Below, in pieces: positions 1 to 7,708 of a stretch of 60,806 bases of DNA. The stretch's first letter is position 1, and every line of letters starts with the position of its first letter. The stretch spans positions 1 to 60,806 of the forward strand of contig JAQXNV010000005.1 in assembly GCA_029098185.1 (NCBI GenBank), written 5' to 3'. The translations under genes and the position numbers were made by a program. Origin of the DNA: Oscillospiraceae bacterium (GTDB taxonomy: Bacteria > Bacillota > Clostridia > Oscillospirales > Acutalibacteraceae). The notes under the pieces are model-generated. The model saw only the letters and a list, made by a program, of their open reading frames with translations, did no database searches and was not told where the DNA came from.

Positions 1-529
1 CAAGATCACGGCAAAGTCCAGTAACGGCAAGACCGCCACCTGTAAAGTCACCGTAAAGCCAAAAGTAGCTGTCACAGCGGTAAAGCTGAACAAGAGCAGT
101 GCTTCTGTCGTAAAGGGCAAAACGGTGACGCTGAAAGCGACTATTTCGCCGACTAATGCTACAGACAAGACGATTACCTGGAGCAGCAGCAATAAAGCTA
201 TCGCAACAGTAACTGCCAAAGGTGTCGTAAAGGGCATAAAAGCCGGGACAGTTAAAATCACGGCAAAGTCCAGTAATGGAAAAACAGCCACCTGTAAGGT
301 CACAGTAAAGAATCCGGAGGTGCTGGTCAAGTACAAGACTATTTCCGATGTATACTATCGCACGAAGCCGTCTATGGCCAGCAATACAAAACAGGGCGCA
401 TTTGCAAAAGGCGTCACTGTTTCGGTCGTAAAGGGCTACGCAAAAACAGCCGATGGCATCAAGTGGTACAAGATCAAAAAGAGCGGCAAATATTATTATG
501 TTGCAGCTAAATATCTGAAAAAAGTATAA
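1..529 (+). CDS. C-terminal part of a cell-surface protein with Ig-like (Big_2) repeats and an SH3b-like end
   Basis: The reading frame is open from base 2, so the gene starts before the window. The visible 175 residues hold the end of one Big_2 (bacterial Ig-like) domain, a complete second Big_2 domain with the usual pattern (TAVKLNKSSASVVKGKTVTL, then ATV.AKGVVKGIKAGTVKITA) and a C-terminal stretch of about 70 residues that looks like an SH3b domain (YYRTKPS ... GIKWYKIKKSGKYYYVAAKYL). Such proteins are secreted, and the SH3b end would bind the cell wall. The two Ig units share nearly identical DNA with an 84-residue period. No LPXTG anchor is present, so attachment is probably non-covalent. 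An intrinsic terminator follows. The function of the missing N-terminal part is unknown. Confidence 0.8.
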   Translation, partial: KITAKSSNGKTATCKVTVKPKVAVTAVKLNKSSASVVKGKTVTLKATISPTNATDKTITWSSSNKAIATVTAKGVVKGIKAGTVKITAKSSNGKTATCKVTVKNPEVLVKYKTISDVYYRTKPSMASNTKQGAFAKGVTVSVVKGYAKTADGIKWYKIKKSGKYYYVAAKYLKKV

Positions 530-552
530 TGTCCCTTTGCAAAAGCAGGGAT

Positions 553-591
553 AAAAAGGCCGTCACGCAGGATACGCATGACGGCCTTTTT
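553..591. terminator. Intrinsic terminator between convergent genes
   Basis: A 12-bp perfect stem (AAAAAGGCCGTC at 553-564 with its complement at 580-591) has A/T runs on both sides, so it can stop the surface-protein transcript on + and the teichoic acid export transcript on -. Confidence 0.85.
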
Positions 592-651
592 GTGCGGCAA
601 TTTAACCCTTACAAAGCAAAACGCATACCGTAGTGGTATGCGCAATATGGT

Positions 652-1584
652 TTATTCTGCTTTTGCAGATTCTTTTTTGGGATCTTTAGTTTCCGGTTTC
701 TTATCCGGCTTCGGCGCTGCTTTTTCTTTAGCGGCTTTTTCTTTCTTGGCGGCCTCTTCCTTTTCCCGGGCAGCCTTAGCCGCTTTGACTGCCTTTTCTG
801 CCTTAGCGGCTTTGGCCAGCTCCTGGGCTTCTTTGGCGGCGGCCTGCTCGTTGTCCATGAATTCCTCGTATTTTTGGATCACTTCTTCAGGGTCGCCCTG
901 CATGACGAACTCTCCTTCGTTGATCCACAGGATCTCGGTACACAGCTTCATCAGCGTATCATTGTTGTGGGATACGATCATGACTGTCCGGTCCTCGCTG
1001 GAGATCAGCTCTTTGATCTTCTTGTAGCTTTTCTTTTTGAACCGGGAGTCGCCGACGCTGAGCACTTCGTCGATGAGCATAATATCGGTTTCCATAATGG
1101 CCGTAATAGAGAAGGCCAATTTGGAGAACATACCGCTGGAGTAGGTACGCACCGGCTTGTCAATGAAGTCTCCCAACTCGGAGAACTCGATGATCTCGTC
1201 GATGCGCTGGCGGATCTCCTTTTCCGTAAAGCCCATAAGCAGTCCGGTGAGGAAGATGTTTTCCCGACCGGACAGATTTTTCTGGAAGCCGACGCCGATG
1301 GCCAGCAGCGATACGGAATGGCCAAAGGTGTTGACGCTTCCCTTGTCTGGGGAGTAGATGCCGGCCACTGTGCGCAGCAGGGTAGATTTACCACTACCGT
1401 TTTTGCCGACGATGCCGACGACGCTGCCTTCCTTGACGTCGAAGGAAACGCCTTTCAGGGCATGAAAGACTTCCTTTTTGTTTTTACCCAGTTTCAAAAG
1501 CGATTTTTTTAGGGAGAAGGATTTCAGGCTTTTGTAGCAGACCTGTAGATCCCGCACCTCGATCGCGTTGCCATTTTGACTCAT
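652..1584 (-). CDS. tagH: Teichoic acid/polysaccharide export ABC transporter, ATP-binding subunit (TagH-like)
   Basis: A 310-residue ABC ATPase of the polysaccharide exporter type. Walker A (GKNGSGKS) is at residues 60-67, the signature (YSSGM) near 145 and Walker B (IMLIDEVL) near 166. It would energise export of wall teichoic acid or a similar polymer across the membrane with the permease encoded just upstream. The C-terminal 65 residues are a low-complexity Ala/Lys/Glu tail unlike the core; TagH homologues often carry C-terminal extensions, but here the tail is a simple charged helix-former. The start overlaps the permease stop by one base (TAATG), so the two are translationally coupled. 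The exact polymer exported is inferred from the TagF-like neighbour. Confidence 0.85.
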   Translation of the reverse strand: MSQNGNAIEVRDLQVCYKSLKSFSLKKSLLKLGKNKKEVFHALKGVSFDVKEGSVVGIVGKNGSGKSTLLRTVAGIYSPDKGSVNTFGHSVSLLAIGVGFQKNLSGRENIFLTGLLMGFTEKEIRQRIDEIIEFSELGDFIDKPVRTYSSGMFSKLAFSITAIMETDIMLIDEVLSVGDSRFKKKSYKKIKELISSEDRTVMIVSHNNDTLMKLCTEILWINEGEFVMQGDPEEVIQKYEEFMDNEQAAAKEAQELAKAAKAEKAVKAAKAAREKEEAAKKEKAAKEKAAPKPDKKPETKDPKKESAKAE

Positions 1585-2366
1585 TAGATCACCTTCGCGT
1601 AGCTGTTTTCATATTTGTAGATGGTCGCCACACCAATGATGCTCAAAAGCAGACCGATGCCAAACCAGATGGAAAGCCAGAGATAATCGGGCATCTCCTG
1701 ATACAGGATGATCTTTCGGCTCTGCTCAATGATGAAGGCGGCAGGGTTTCCCCGCAGCAAGATCTTGTTGAAGGGTTCCGGCACCCGCTTGTACACATTA
1801 TAAAAGATACCGGAGAGATAAAAGACTAATCGCAGGAAAATGCTGACGATGTTGGACAGATCCTCCATAAACACGCCGAAGTGGAGCAAGATGGTGGAGA
1901 ATCCAAAGGTAATGACCAGCAGCACCATGATAACGGGGATCAGGTGGAATAGCTGGAAGCTGAACGGCACCTGGAAGATCAGCATCAAGATCAAGGTCAG
2001 GCCAAGGGAGATACACATCTTAAAGAACAGGTTGCCCATTTTTTCAACGGATAAGATCCATTTTGGCAAATAGACCCGGGTGAGGACGCTTTTTTGGTTT
2101 TTGACTAGTTTGACGCTGCCGGTCATCACCTTGCTGAAGAAATTCCAAATGGTCAGGCCGATAAAGACGAACACTGGGAAGTACGGTTCACTGTGGGTAA
2201 AGACGACCTCCGCAATGAAGGTGTAAATGATCATGAAGCAGATCGGGTCCAGCAGCCACCACATCCAGCTCAAATGGCTGTTGGCAATTTCTGCTTTAAG
2301 ACCGGCTTTGGTGGCGTATTTGGTATAGCGCCAGTACTTTTTAAAGTCCTTGATAAATCGTTTCAA
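1584..2366 (-). CDS. tagG: Teichoic acid/polysaccharide export ABC transporter permease (TagG-like, ABC-2 type)
   Basis: A 260-residue ABC-2 permease with about six hydrophobic segments. It has the family's N-terminal amphipathic stretch followed by a membrane span (HLSWMWWLLDPICFMIIYTF) and the conserved FPVFVFIGLTIWNFF and GNPAAFIIEQSR regions. It forms the membrane channel paired with the ATPase encoded immediately downstream, with a one-base overlap. The length matches TagG/Wzm proteins. Upstream lies the CDP-glycerol glycerophosphotransferase-like gene in the same transcript, which supports a wall teichoic acid role over an O-antigen role. Confidence 0.86.
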   Translation of the reverse strand: MKRFIKDFKKYWRYTKYATKAGLKAEIANSHLSWMWWLLDPICFMIIYTFIAEVVFTHSEPYFPVFVFIGLTIWNFFSKVMTGSVKLVKNQKSVLTRVYLPKWILSVEKMGNLFFKMCISLGLTLILMLIFQVPFSFQLFHLIPVIMVLLVITFGFSTILLHFGVFMEDLSNIVSIFLRLVFYLSGIFYNVYKRVPEPFNKILLRGNPAAFIIEQSRKIILYQEMPDYLWLSIWFGIGLLLSIIGVATIYKYENSYAKVI

Positions 2367-2400
2367 TCCTAAGTCGCTCCTTGCAAATTTCAGCGCTGCG

Positions 2401-3522
2401 TTACAGCGACGCGGCGCGCTTCAGAATCCGCGCGGTAGCATTGCCGTCACAGCTTCCCATGAAGGCTTGGCGGAATGCCGCGGTTTTCGCGTTGGCAGGG
2501 GTATGGTACGATGTCAGAACAGCCTCATACAGGGCGCTGTCCTCTGTGACCAGGGGATAGGGAATATCTTTTCGAAAGTCCATATAAAAGCCCCGCTGGC
2601 GGACGTATTCGTCATAATCGGGGGCAAACATCACTGCCGGCTTGTCCAAAAGAGAATAGTCGAAGATGATCGAAGAAAAGTCGGTGATCAACAGATCCAC
2701 CACCGTCAGCAGGCGATGGGTCGGGATAGTACAGTTGGACCCGTGGAGCTTTCCCTCCGCGTGGGGATGCAGCTTTCGCAGCACGAACCAGTCATCGCCC
2801 AGTTGTTCCTGGAGCTTCTCCACTGCTTCCATCCCATAGACGATAGGGTCCCCCGCATTGCCCCGGAACGTCGGCGCCCAGAGGATCAGGCGTTTGCCCG
2901 TTAACTCCGGGTATTGCCGGTAGAACTCCGCCTTGCATTCCCGGCAAAACGCTTCGTCAAAGAAGCAGTCTGTCCGGCTGATGCCCAGAGGCTCCACCTT
3001 GCTTTGGGGAAGTCCCATGGCGCTGGCAAAGGCCGGCACGCATTTTGGCGCGCTGACAGTGACCAGATCGTAGTTGCGGATCATCTTGCCCCGATACATG
3101 GGCGGGATGTCATCCGGGGAATCGTAGCCGAATTTTTTCAGCATTCCGCCGGCGTGCCAAAGCTGGATCACCTTTGTTTCCGGCCGCTTGTCGCAGGAGG
3201 AAACGGGCAGGTAATAGTCGCACAAAAAGACATACTTTGCCTTGGCGTACAGTTCCATAAAGGAAACCATCTGCCGAAGGCTGGCGGTGAATCCCTGGGT
3301 GCCAAAGTTGGAAACACACTGGACAGTGTCATAGCCCTGACGGCGCATTTCGTCATAGATGCGTTCCATGTGGATGGGCAGGCGGTCGTTGTGGCCGTCG
3401 GCAAACAGGACCAGCTTTTCTTCGATAGGTGCTTTGCGGTGACGATTGTATACGGCTGGCAAAAATACCCGCTGCACGAACATTTTCAGATATTGCTTGA
3501 CAGCGAATCCTAATTTTTTCAT
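2401..3522 (-). CDS. CDP-glycerol:polymer glycerophosphotransferase family protein (TagB/TagF-like)
   Basis: Start chosen at the ATG at 3522, preceded by GGGAGG with 7-bp spacing, giving 373 residues; an in-frame ATG 11 codons earlier has no ribosome site. The protein shows the Glyphos_transf signatures: QLWHAGGMLKKFG, a KLHPHAE motif, and ITDFSSIIFDYSLLDKPAV followed by RGFYMDF. This family transfers polyol-phosphate units from CDP-glycerol or CDP-ribitol to a membrane-linked teichoic acid precursor on the cytoplasmic face. It is first in the operon with the TagGH-like exporter. The length is that of a primase-type enzyme (TagB) rather than a long polymerase, but acceptor and donor cannot be told from sequence. 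Confidence 0.8.
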   Translation of the reverse strand: MKKLGFAVKQYLKMFVQRVFLPAVYNRHRKAPIEEKLVLFADGHNDRLPIHMERIYDEMRRQGYDTVQCVSNFGTQGFTASLRQMVSFMELYAKAKYVFLCDYYLPVSSCDKRPETKVIQLWHAGGMLKKFGYDSPDDIPPMYRGKMIRNYDLVTVSAPKCVPAFASAMGLPQSKVEPLGISRTDCFFDEAFCRECKAEFYRQYPELTGKRLILWAPTFRGNAGDPIVYGMEAVEKLQEQLGDDWFVLRKLHPHAEGKLHGSNCTIPTHRLLTVVDLLITDFSSIIFDYSLLDKPAVMFAPDYDEYVRQRGFYMDFRKDIPYPLVTEDSALYEAVLTSYHTPANAKTAAFRQAFMGSCDGNATARILKRAASL

Positions 3523-3593
3523 GCAGCGCCTCCCGATCTGATCGTTTCCGTGCAAAACAGCAAAATCCTGCCATTTTCAAAATAACCTACACA

Positions 3594-3622
3594 AGTATAC
3601 CGTTCTTTTGATGAAATGTCAA
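3594..3622 (-). promoter_or_regulatory. Sigma-A promoter of the teichoic acid operon
   Basis: On the minus strand: TTGACA (3622-3617), a 17-bp spacer and TATACT (3599-3594). It lies 72 bp upstream of the glycerophosphotransferase start. Confidence 0.8.
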
Positions 3623-3767
3623 CTGATAGCGGGAGGCTCCTCGGGATTTTTGTGAAAATGATTGTAGAATATGAACAAAATATGTCGCCGATAATCGTGA
3701 GGCATCAGAAAAATTGGCAATTCATGCAAAAAAAGAGGGATTTCCAAAGGGGAATTGTCACCGTAAA

Positions 3768-3792
3768 CAAAAAAACCGCCCGATGGGGGCGG
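3768..3792 (-). terminator. Intrinsic terminator after the GtrA/GtrB-like pair
   Basis: Minus-strand stem CCGCCC (3792-3787) with GGGCGG (3781-3776) followed by a run of T. It ends the transcript of the two genes at 3807-5216. Confidence 0.8.
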
Positions 3793-3806
3793 AAAGGGAT
3801 TTGTCT

Positions 3807-4772
3807 TTACCGGGACAAATCGGTGGTATTGTGGGTGAGGACAGTTTCGATATTGTAGCGGGGACGTTCTTTTACCTCGATGTAGACCTTGCCGATGTAT
3901 TGGCCGATGAGGCCGATAGACAAAAGCTGTACGCCGCCCAAAAACCAGATGGACAGCATAATTGAAGCCCAGCCAGGGGCCGCATGGCCGAGGCAGAAGG
4001 AGATGAGGGTGTAGATCGCCGCGCCGATAGAGAGCAAAATGATGATGAGTCCCAGCATGGCGATGAGCGTGATGGGGCGAATACTGAAGGAGGTGATGCC
4101 GTCAAAGGCAAAGCTGAGCATTTTTTTCAGAGGATACTTAGACTCTCCGGCAAATCGCTCACTGCGCTTGTAGTAGACCGTTGTGGTGTTGTAGCCGATG
4201 AGGGGCACCAGACCCCGCAGGAACAAATTACGCTCTTTATATTGCGAGAGGGCCTCTACCGCCCGCTTGCTCATGAGGCGGAAGTCGGCATGATTGTAAA
4301 CGGATTTGGCGCCCATGGCGTGCATCAGCTTGTAAAAGGCCTGTGCGGTCCACTTTTTGAAAGCGGTGTCTGTTTTCCGTTCACTGCGGACACCGTAAAC
4401 GATGTCGAAGCCTTCGTGATAGCGGTCCACCATTTCCTCAATGACATTCACATCATCCTGTAGGTCCGCATCGATAGAGACGGTAATATCGGCCATTTCC
4501 TTGGCAGTCATCAGTCCTGCCAGCAAAGCATTTTGATGGCCCACATTGCCAGCCAGCTTTAAGCCGGAGACATAGGGGTTCTGGTGGTATTCCGCAGCGA
4601 TCAACTCCCAGGTCTTGTCTTTGCTGCCGTCGTTGACGAACAGGGCAAAGCTGTTTTCTGCGATCTTTCCTTTTTTGATGAGATCTTGCAAAACCTGTGT
4701 CAACCGCTTGGCTGTTTCCGGAAATACGGCTTCCTCGTTATAACATGGCACCACAATTGCCAGTCTGTCCAT
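3807..4772 (-). CDS. Membrane-anchored GT2 glycosyltransferase (GtrB/DPM1-like)
   Basis: 321 residues from the ATG at 4772; GGGAG lies 8 bp upstream, whereas the earlier in-frame ATGs overlap or precede that site. The N-terminal GT-A domain begins LAIVVPCYNEE, with the nucleotide/metal DAD-type motif in SIDADLQDD near residue 95. Two hydrophobic segments lie at roughly 235-260 and 270-295. This architecture is that of GtrB and dolichol-phosphate mannosyltransferase-like enzymes, which transfer a hexose from a nucleotide sugar to undecaprenyl phosphate. It sits 33 bp after a GtrA-family gene, the usual partner that helps flip such lipid-linked sugars, so a role in glycosylating a surface polymer is likely. 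Confidence 0.85.
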   Translation of the reverse strand: MDRLAIVVPCYNEEAVFPETAKRLTQVLQDLIKKGKIAENSFALFVNDGSKDKTWELIAAEYHQNPYVSGLKLAGNVGHQNALLAGLMTAKEMADITVSIDADLQDDVNVIEEMVDRYHEGFDIVYGVRSERKTDTAFKKWTAQAFYKLMHAMGAKSVYNHADFRLMSKRAVEALSQYKERNLFLRGLVPLIGYNTTTVYYKRSERFAGESKYPLKKMLSFAFDGITSFSIRPITLIAMLGLIIILLSIGAAIYTLISFCLGHAAPGWASIMLSIWFLGGVQLLSIGLIGQYIGKVYIEVKERPRYNIETVLTHNTTDLSR

Positions 4773-4805
4773 AGTCATTACTCCCATATGATAAGATCAT
4801 TGCTG

Positions 4806-5216
4806 TCAGGCCGTCTTTTTGCGAAAGATGATCAATTTGCTGAACACATAGTTGAGGATGATGACGACGATGTTGGAGAGCACCTTCATCAGCAGGCTGT
4901 GCCAATGGAAGATGTCTACCGTCAGCCACATGATCAAGAGGTCCAGCACGCCGGAAAACGCCCGGCAGCCGAAGAAGCTGGATACCTCATACAGCAAAGT
5001 TTTGCCGTCCGTCTGTTTGCTCTCAAAAACGAACTGCTTATTGGTGACAAAAGCGAAGATCACCGAGAGCACCCAGGCGATGATGGTGCTAAGGACGGTT
5101 CCCCAGTGCAGCCAGGAATCGCAGACAAAATAGACAAGGATGTTGACCAGCGTTGTCAGCCCGCCAAAGACGAGATACAAAAGGACTTCCTTATATTTTT
5201 TCAGTAATGCGATCAT
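4806..5216 (-). CDS. GtrA family membrane protein
   Basis: 136 residues from the ATG at 5216, which has GGAG six bases upstream; longer in-frame versions run through a leader hairpin and promoter and are unlikely. Four hydrophobic segments cover most of the protein (VLLYLVFGGLTTLVNILVYF; a second near VLSTIIAWVLSVIFAFVTN; then two more), the GtrA pattern, with the typical FVTNKQFVF motif. GtrA proteins are proposed to move undecaprenyl-phosphate-linked glucose across the membrane. Co-transcribed with the GtrB-like glycosyltransferase downstream. Confidence 0.85.
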   Translation of the reverse strand: MIALLKKYKEVLLYLVFGGLTTLVNILVYFVCDSWLHWGTVLSTIIAWVLSVIFAFVTNKQFVFESKQTDGKTLLYEVSSFFGCRAFSGVLDLLIMWLTVDIFHWHSLLMKVLSNIVVIILNYVFSKLIIFRKKTA

Positions 5217-5238
5217 AATAAGCTCCATAAAAAACATT

Positions 5239-5263
5239 TCCGCCTGCGAAAAGCGCAGGACGG
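5239..5263 (-). other. Leader hairpin upstream of the GtrA gene
   Basis: Inverted repeat CCTGCG/CGCAGG (5243-5248 and 5254-5259); on the minus strand a run of six T follows a few bases later, just before the gtrA-like start. It could be a weak attenuator, but the distance between stem and T-run is larger than usual. Confidence 0.3.
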
Positions 5264-5324
5264 CCTGAGTTGAAGATCGAGAAAAGGATGCCCAAAAAGG
5301 TCTTTTCCCAGCAAGTTCTAGGTT

Positions 5325-5354
5325 ATTATAGCATAGTTTTGGTAAAAAATTCAA
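5325..5354 (-). promoter_or_regulatory. Promoter of the GtrA/GtrB-like pair
   Basis: Minus strand TTGAAT (5354-5349), 18-bp spacer, TATAAT (5330-5325). About 110 bp upstream of the GtrA start. Confidence 0.65.
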
Positions 5355-5460
5355 TGAACTTTGTATTTTCATCCTGTGAACAATATGAAAACAACGGGGA
5401 TTTTTATGAGAATAGCGTCGGAAAAAGGGGAAAAGGCTCCGGAAATAGACCGGAAAAATA

Positions 5461-5489
5461 TTGACAATACGGATGGAAAACGGTATTAT
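5461..5489 (+). promoter_or_regulatory. Sigma-A promoter of the sugar transferase gene
   Basis: TTGACA (5461-5466), 17-bp spacer, TATTAT (5484-5489). Transcription would start near 5496, leaving a leader of about 150 nt. The 433-bp gap 5217-5649 therefore holds two divergent promoters and this leader, and no gene. Confidence 0.8.
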
Positions 5490-5495
5490 AAAGAG

Positions 5496-5649
5496 AGTGT
5501 TTTTTTCGAAAAACAGAGAAAACCCCGTGTTTTTTCGCTGATCCAGAGAAAAACAAGATACACCGATCCACGTTGATCGGGCAAACTCTTAGCAGATCCC
5601 AAAGTCCAGTATGTGCTTTTGGGGAAGCTTATGGGAGCAGGTTTACAAT
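5496..5649 (+). other. Structured 5' leader of unknown type before the sugar transferase
   Basis: The leader contains a stem CCGATC/GATCGG at about 5564-5580 followed by GGGCAAAC, and a second stem CCCAAAG/CTTTTGGG at about 5598-5623. I do not recognise a riboswitch class, and neither stem carries a T-run. Confidence 0.3.
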
Positions 5650-6405
5650 ATGAGCAATCAGAAATTTGCGTTTGCGCAGCCATCTGCATCCTGTGATGAC
5701 GGGGTGCTACTGGCGGAGGGAAGCGTACCGTCTGCCGGCGGCAGGGAAGTTCCCAGCGGGAGATCCGGCAGCCAGGGCAGAAAGGCGCCAAAACGCAGTA
5801 GATTTTATTTATTTGTCAAGCGTGCGGCAGATATTGTGCTGTCGCTGATCGCCATCGTGATATTATGTATCCCCATGGCGATAATCGCCATCATCATCAA
5901 ATGCGATTCCAAGGGGCCGGTTTTTTTCAAACAGAAGCGCATCGGGAAAAATCAAAAGACTTTTTCCTGCTTCAAGTTTCGGACCATGAGCATCGAAGCG
6001 CCGAAGGATTGTCCGCCGTATATGTTTGAGAATCCAGAGGATTTCATTACCAAGGTGGGCAAGGTGCTGCGCAAGAGCAGTCTGGACGAGCTTCCGCAGT
6101 TGTTTAATATCCTCAAGGGAGAAATGACCATCGTGGGGCCGCGGCCATGTACACCGAAAGAGGTAGAGCTGATCCGCAAACGGGAACGCTATGGTATTTT
6201 TGCTCTGACGCCGGGACTGACCGGTTGGGCACAGGTCAATGGCCGGGATGAGATTTCCATCCGGGGCAAAGTCATGCGGGACCGGGAATATGCAGAGCAC
6301 GCCAGCATCGGTTTTGATTTAAAGATCATCTGGCTGACGGTCATCAAGGTCATCAAGCGGGAAGGCGTTCACGAGGGACTAAATGAAAAAAACGTGATCC
6401 GATGA
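5650..6405 (+). CDS. Polyprenyl-phosphate hexose-1-phosphate transferase (bacterial sugar transferase)
   Basis: 251 residues from the ATG at 5650; an upstream in-frame ATG at 5611 has no ribosome site. After a Ser/Gly-rich N-terminal tail of about 45 residues comes one membrane helix (ADIVLSLIAIVILCIPMAII) and the conserved catalytic domain: GPVFFKQKRIG, FKFRTM, the SSLDELPQ dyad, VGPRP, TPGLTGWAQVNGRD. This family (WbaP/PglC type) transfers a sugar-1-phosphate from a UDP-sugar to undecaprenyl phosphate, the first step of a surface glycan. Which sugar is used cannot be told. It has its own promoter and leader, and a terminator separates it from the next gene. Confidence 0.9.
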   Translation: MSNQKFAFAQPSASCDDGVLLAEGSVPSAGGREVPSGRSGSQGRKAPKRSRFYLFVKRAADIVLSLIAIVILCIPMAIIAIIIKCDSKGPVFFKQKRIGKNQKTFSCFKFRTMSIEAPKDCPPYMFENPEDFITKVGKVLRKSSLDELPQLFNILKGEMTIVGPRPCTPKEVELIRKRERYGIFALTPGLTGWAQVNGRDEISIRGKVMRDREYAEHASIGFDLKIIWLTVIKVIKREGVHEGLNEKNVIR

Positions 6406-6420
6406 GCCGGATCAAAGGAG

Positions 6421-6452
6421 ATCCATCGTTTTTGAAACGGTGGATTTTTTTG
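6421..6452 (+). terminator. Intrinsic terminator between sugar transferase and GT2 gene
   Basis: 11-bp stem (6421-6431 with 6435-6445, one G-U pair), 3-nt loop, then TTTTTTT. The next gene starts 15 bp later with no promoter seen between, so it probably depends on read-through. Confidence 0.8.
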
Positions 6453-6466
6453 AAGGGAGCAGCAGT

Positions 6467-7234
6467 ATGGAGCAAAAAACCGAAACTATCAGCGTTGTTG
6501 TGCCAGCGTACAATTGCGCGCCGTATTTAACGGATACGCTGCAGTCTGTTCTGGCGCAGACGGTGCAGCCACTGGAGATCCTCGTCATCGACGACCACTC
6601 GGATCAGGAAACGCAGGCTATTTTGGAAACGTTCAGCCATCAGGAGAGCAAGATCCATGTTTACCGCAACGAGGAAAATCGAGGGGTAGCCTATTCCCGG
6701 AATCGGGGCGTATCTCTGGCCAAAGGGGACTGGATCGCCTTTTTGGACAGCGATGACCAGTGGGCGCCGGAAAAGCTGGAAAAGCAGCTCGCCATGCTGA
6801 AATCCAAAAATGGTGTTTTTGGTTTTACCGGATCTGCCTTTATGGATGAGAGCGGCCAGCGCTACAGCGGGATTTTCGAAGTGCCGGAGACAGTTTCCCA
6901 GACAGAGCTGCTGCGGCAGAACGTCATTTCCTGTTCCTCGGTGATGATCCGCCGGGAATTGATGGTACGCTATCCCATGAAATCTGACGACATTCACGAG
7001 GATTTTGATGCTTGGCTGCGGATCCTTTCGGAGGTGCCGGCAGCATATGGCCTTAATGCGCCGCTGCTGATCTACCGGTTGTCACCCAATTCCAAGTCGG
7101 GCAATAAGCTCAAATCGTTTCGCATGAACTACAAGACGTATCGCTCTGTGGGACTGAGTCCCTGGAAAGCCACGGCCAATATGTATTGGTACACCAAAAA
7201 TGGCCTGAAAAAGTATAAGAACATCAAAAAATAA
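6467..7234 (+). CDS. GT2 family glycosyltransferase
   Basis: 255 residues from the ATG at 6467, with GGGAG seven bases upstream. The GT-A fold is evident: ISVVVPAYNCAPYL at the N-terminus, VIDDHSD near residue 40, and the metal-binding LDSDDQW near residue 95. There is no membrane segment, so it is a soluble or peripheral enzyme. It lies after the priming sugar transferase, so it likely adds the next sugar to the same lipid-linked glycan. Donor and linkage are not predictable. The terminator just upstream suggests it is made at a lower level than the transferase. Confidence 0.85.
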   Translation: MEQKTETISVVVPAYNCAPYLTDTLQSVLAQTVQPLEILVIDDHSDQETQAILETFSHQESKIHVYRNEENRGVAYSRNRGVSLAKGDWIAFLDSDDQWAPEKLEKQLAMLKSKNGVFGFTGSAFMDESGQRYSGIFEVPETVSQTELLRQNVISCSSVMIRRELMVRYPMKSDDIHEDFDAWLRILSEVPAAYGLNAPLLIYRLSPNSKSGNKLKSFRMNYKTYRSVGLSPWKATANMYWYTKNGLKKYKNIKK

Positions 7235-7236
7235 AA

Positions 7237-7265
7237 AAGCTGCGTCCATGGGCGCAGTTCTTTTT
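7237..7265. terminator. Intrinsic terminator between convergent genes
   Basis: Stem CTGCG..CGCAG (7240-7244 with 7253-7257, extended by internal G-U/C-G pairs) followed by TTCTTTTT on + and preceded by A6 on +, so it can act in both directions. Confidence 0.65.
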
Positions 7266-7303
7266 GTTTGGGAAAAGATCCTTTAGGGCATCGACTGGAT
7301 CTT

Positions 7304-7639
7304 TTAGCACCAGCGCTGTGTTTGCTTTGCCCGCAGCGCGCGAAGAGCTGGATTTTCCATGCCGTGGTCAGAAAGATCCAGGAATCGGACAGCGGCTTTC
7401 TTTTTGCGGATGCGGGCAATGATCTTTTGCAAGACCGATTCATCCTTGCTCAGGGAGGTGCAGGCGTGGGTGATGACCACATCCCGTGGCTCCAGTTTTT
7501 CCAGCAGGGCGGCTAATTGAGGTGGGATCTCCTCCTCAGAATCGCCGTCGCTGTAAATTTCCGCAACATCAAAAGCGGATAGTTCCTTTGATAGGGTATC
7601 GTAGTCTCCGCTGTCTGTGCGAATATATCCGTAATTCAT
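7304..7639 (-). CDS. Degenerate resolvase-like N-terminal domain protein
   Basis: 111 residues from the ATG at 7639 (GGAG seven bases upstream). The start MNYGYIRTDSGDYDTL and the later DVVITHACTSLSKDESVL follow the layout of the serine-recombinase catalytic domain, in which the family has GYxRVSt and LDRLgRs. The residue aligned with the catalytic serine is Asp9 in this reading, and the second motif lacks the usual arginines. No DNA-binding or zinc domain follows; the protein ends where the catalytic fold would end. It is therefore probably not a recombinase, perhaps a regulatory or sequestered relic. It has its own promoter, which argues that it is expressed. Confidence 0.55.
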   Translation of the reverse strand: MNYGYIRTDSGDYDTLSKELSAFDVAEIYSDGDSEEEIPPQLAALLEKLEPRDVVITHACTSLSKDESVLQKIIARIRKKKAAVRFLDLSDHGMENPALRALRAKQTQRWC

Positions 7640-7670
7640 GATGACACTCCTTTTCCTTTGGGATACCCCC

Positions 7671-7699
7671 ATTGTAGCACCGGCGAAAGCTTCCGTCAA
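7671..7699 (-). promoter_or_regulatory. Promoter of the resolvase-like gene
   Basis: Minus strand TTGACG (7699-7694), 17-bp spacer, TACAAT (7676-7671). Confidence 0.7.
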
Positions 7700-7708
7700 T
7701 CACCGCCA

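Noticed and set aside
1-310. CRISPR-like or mobile repeat
   Set aside because: The repeat is in frame, codes for Ig-like domains and has a 252-bp period with no spacers.
5217-5372. Longer N-terminus for the GtrA protein
   Set aside because: The extension would be translated from the promoter and leader hairpin and is not membrane-like.
7304-7639. Active site-specific recombinase or mobile element
   Set aside because: No C-terminal DNA-binding domain, key residues missing, and no flanking inverted repeats or att-like sites.
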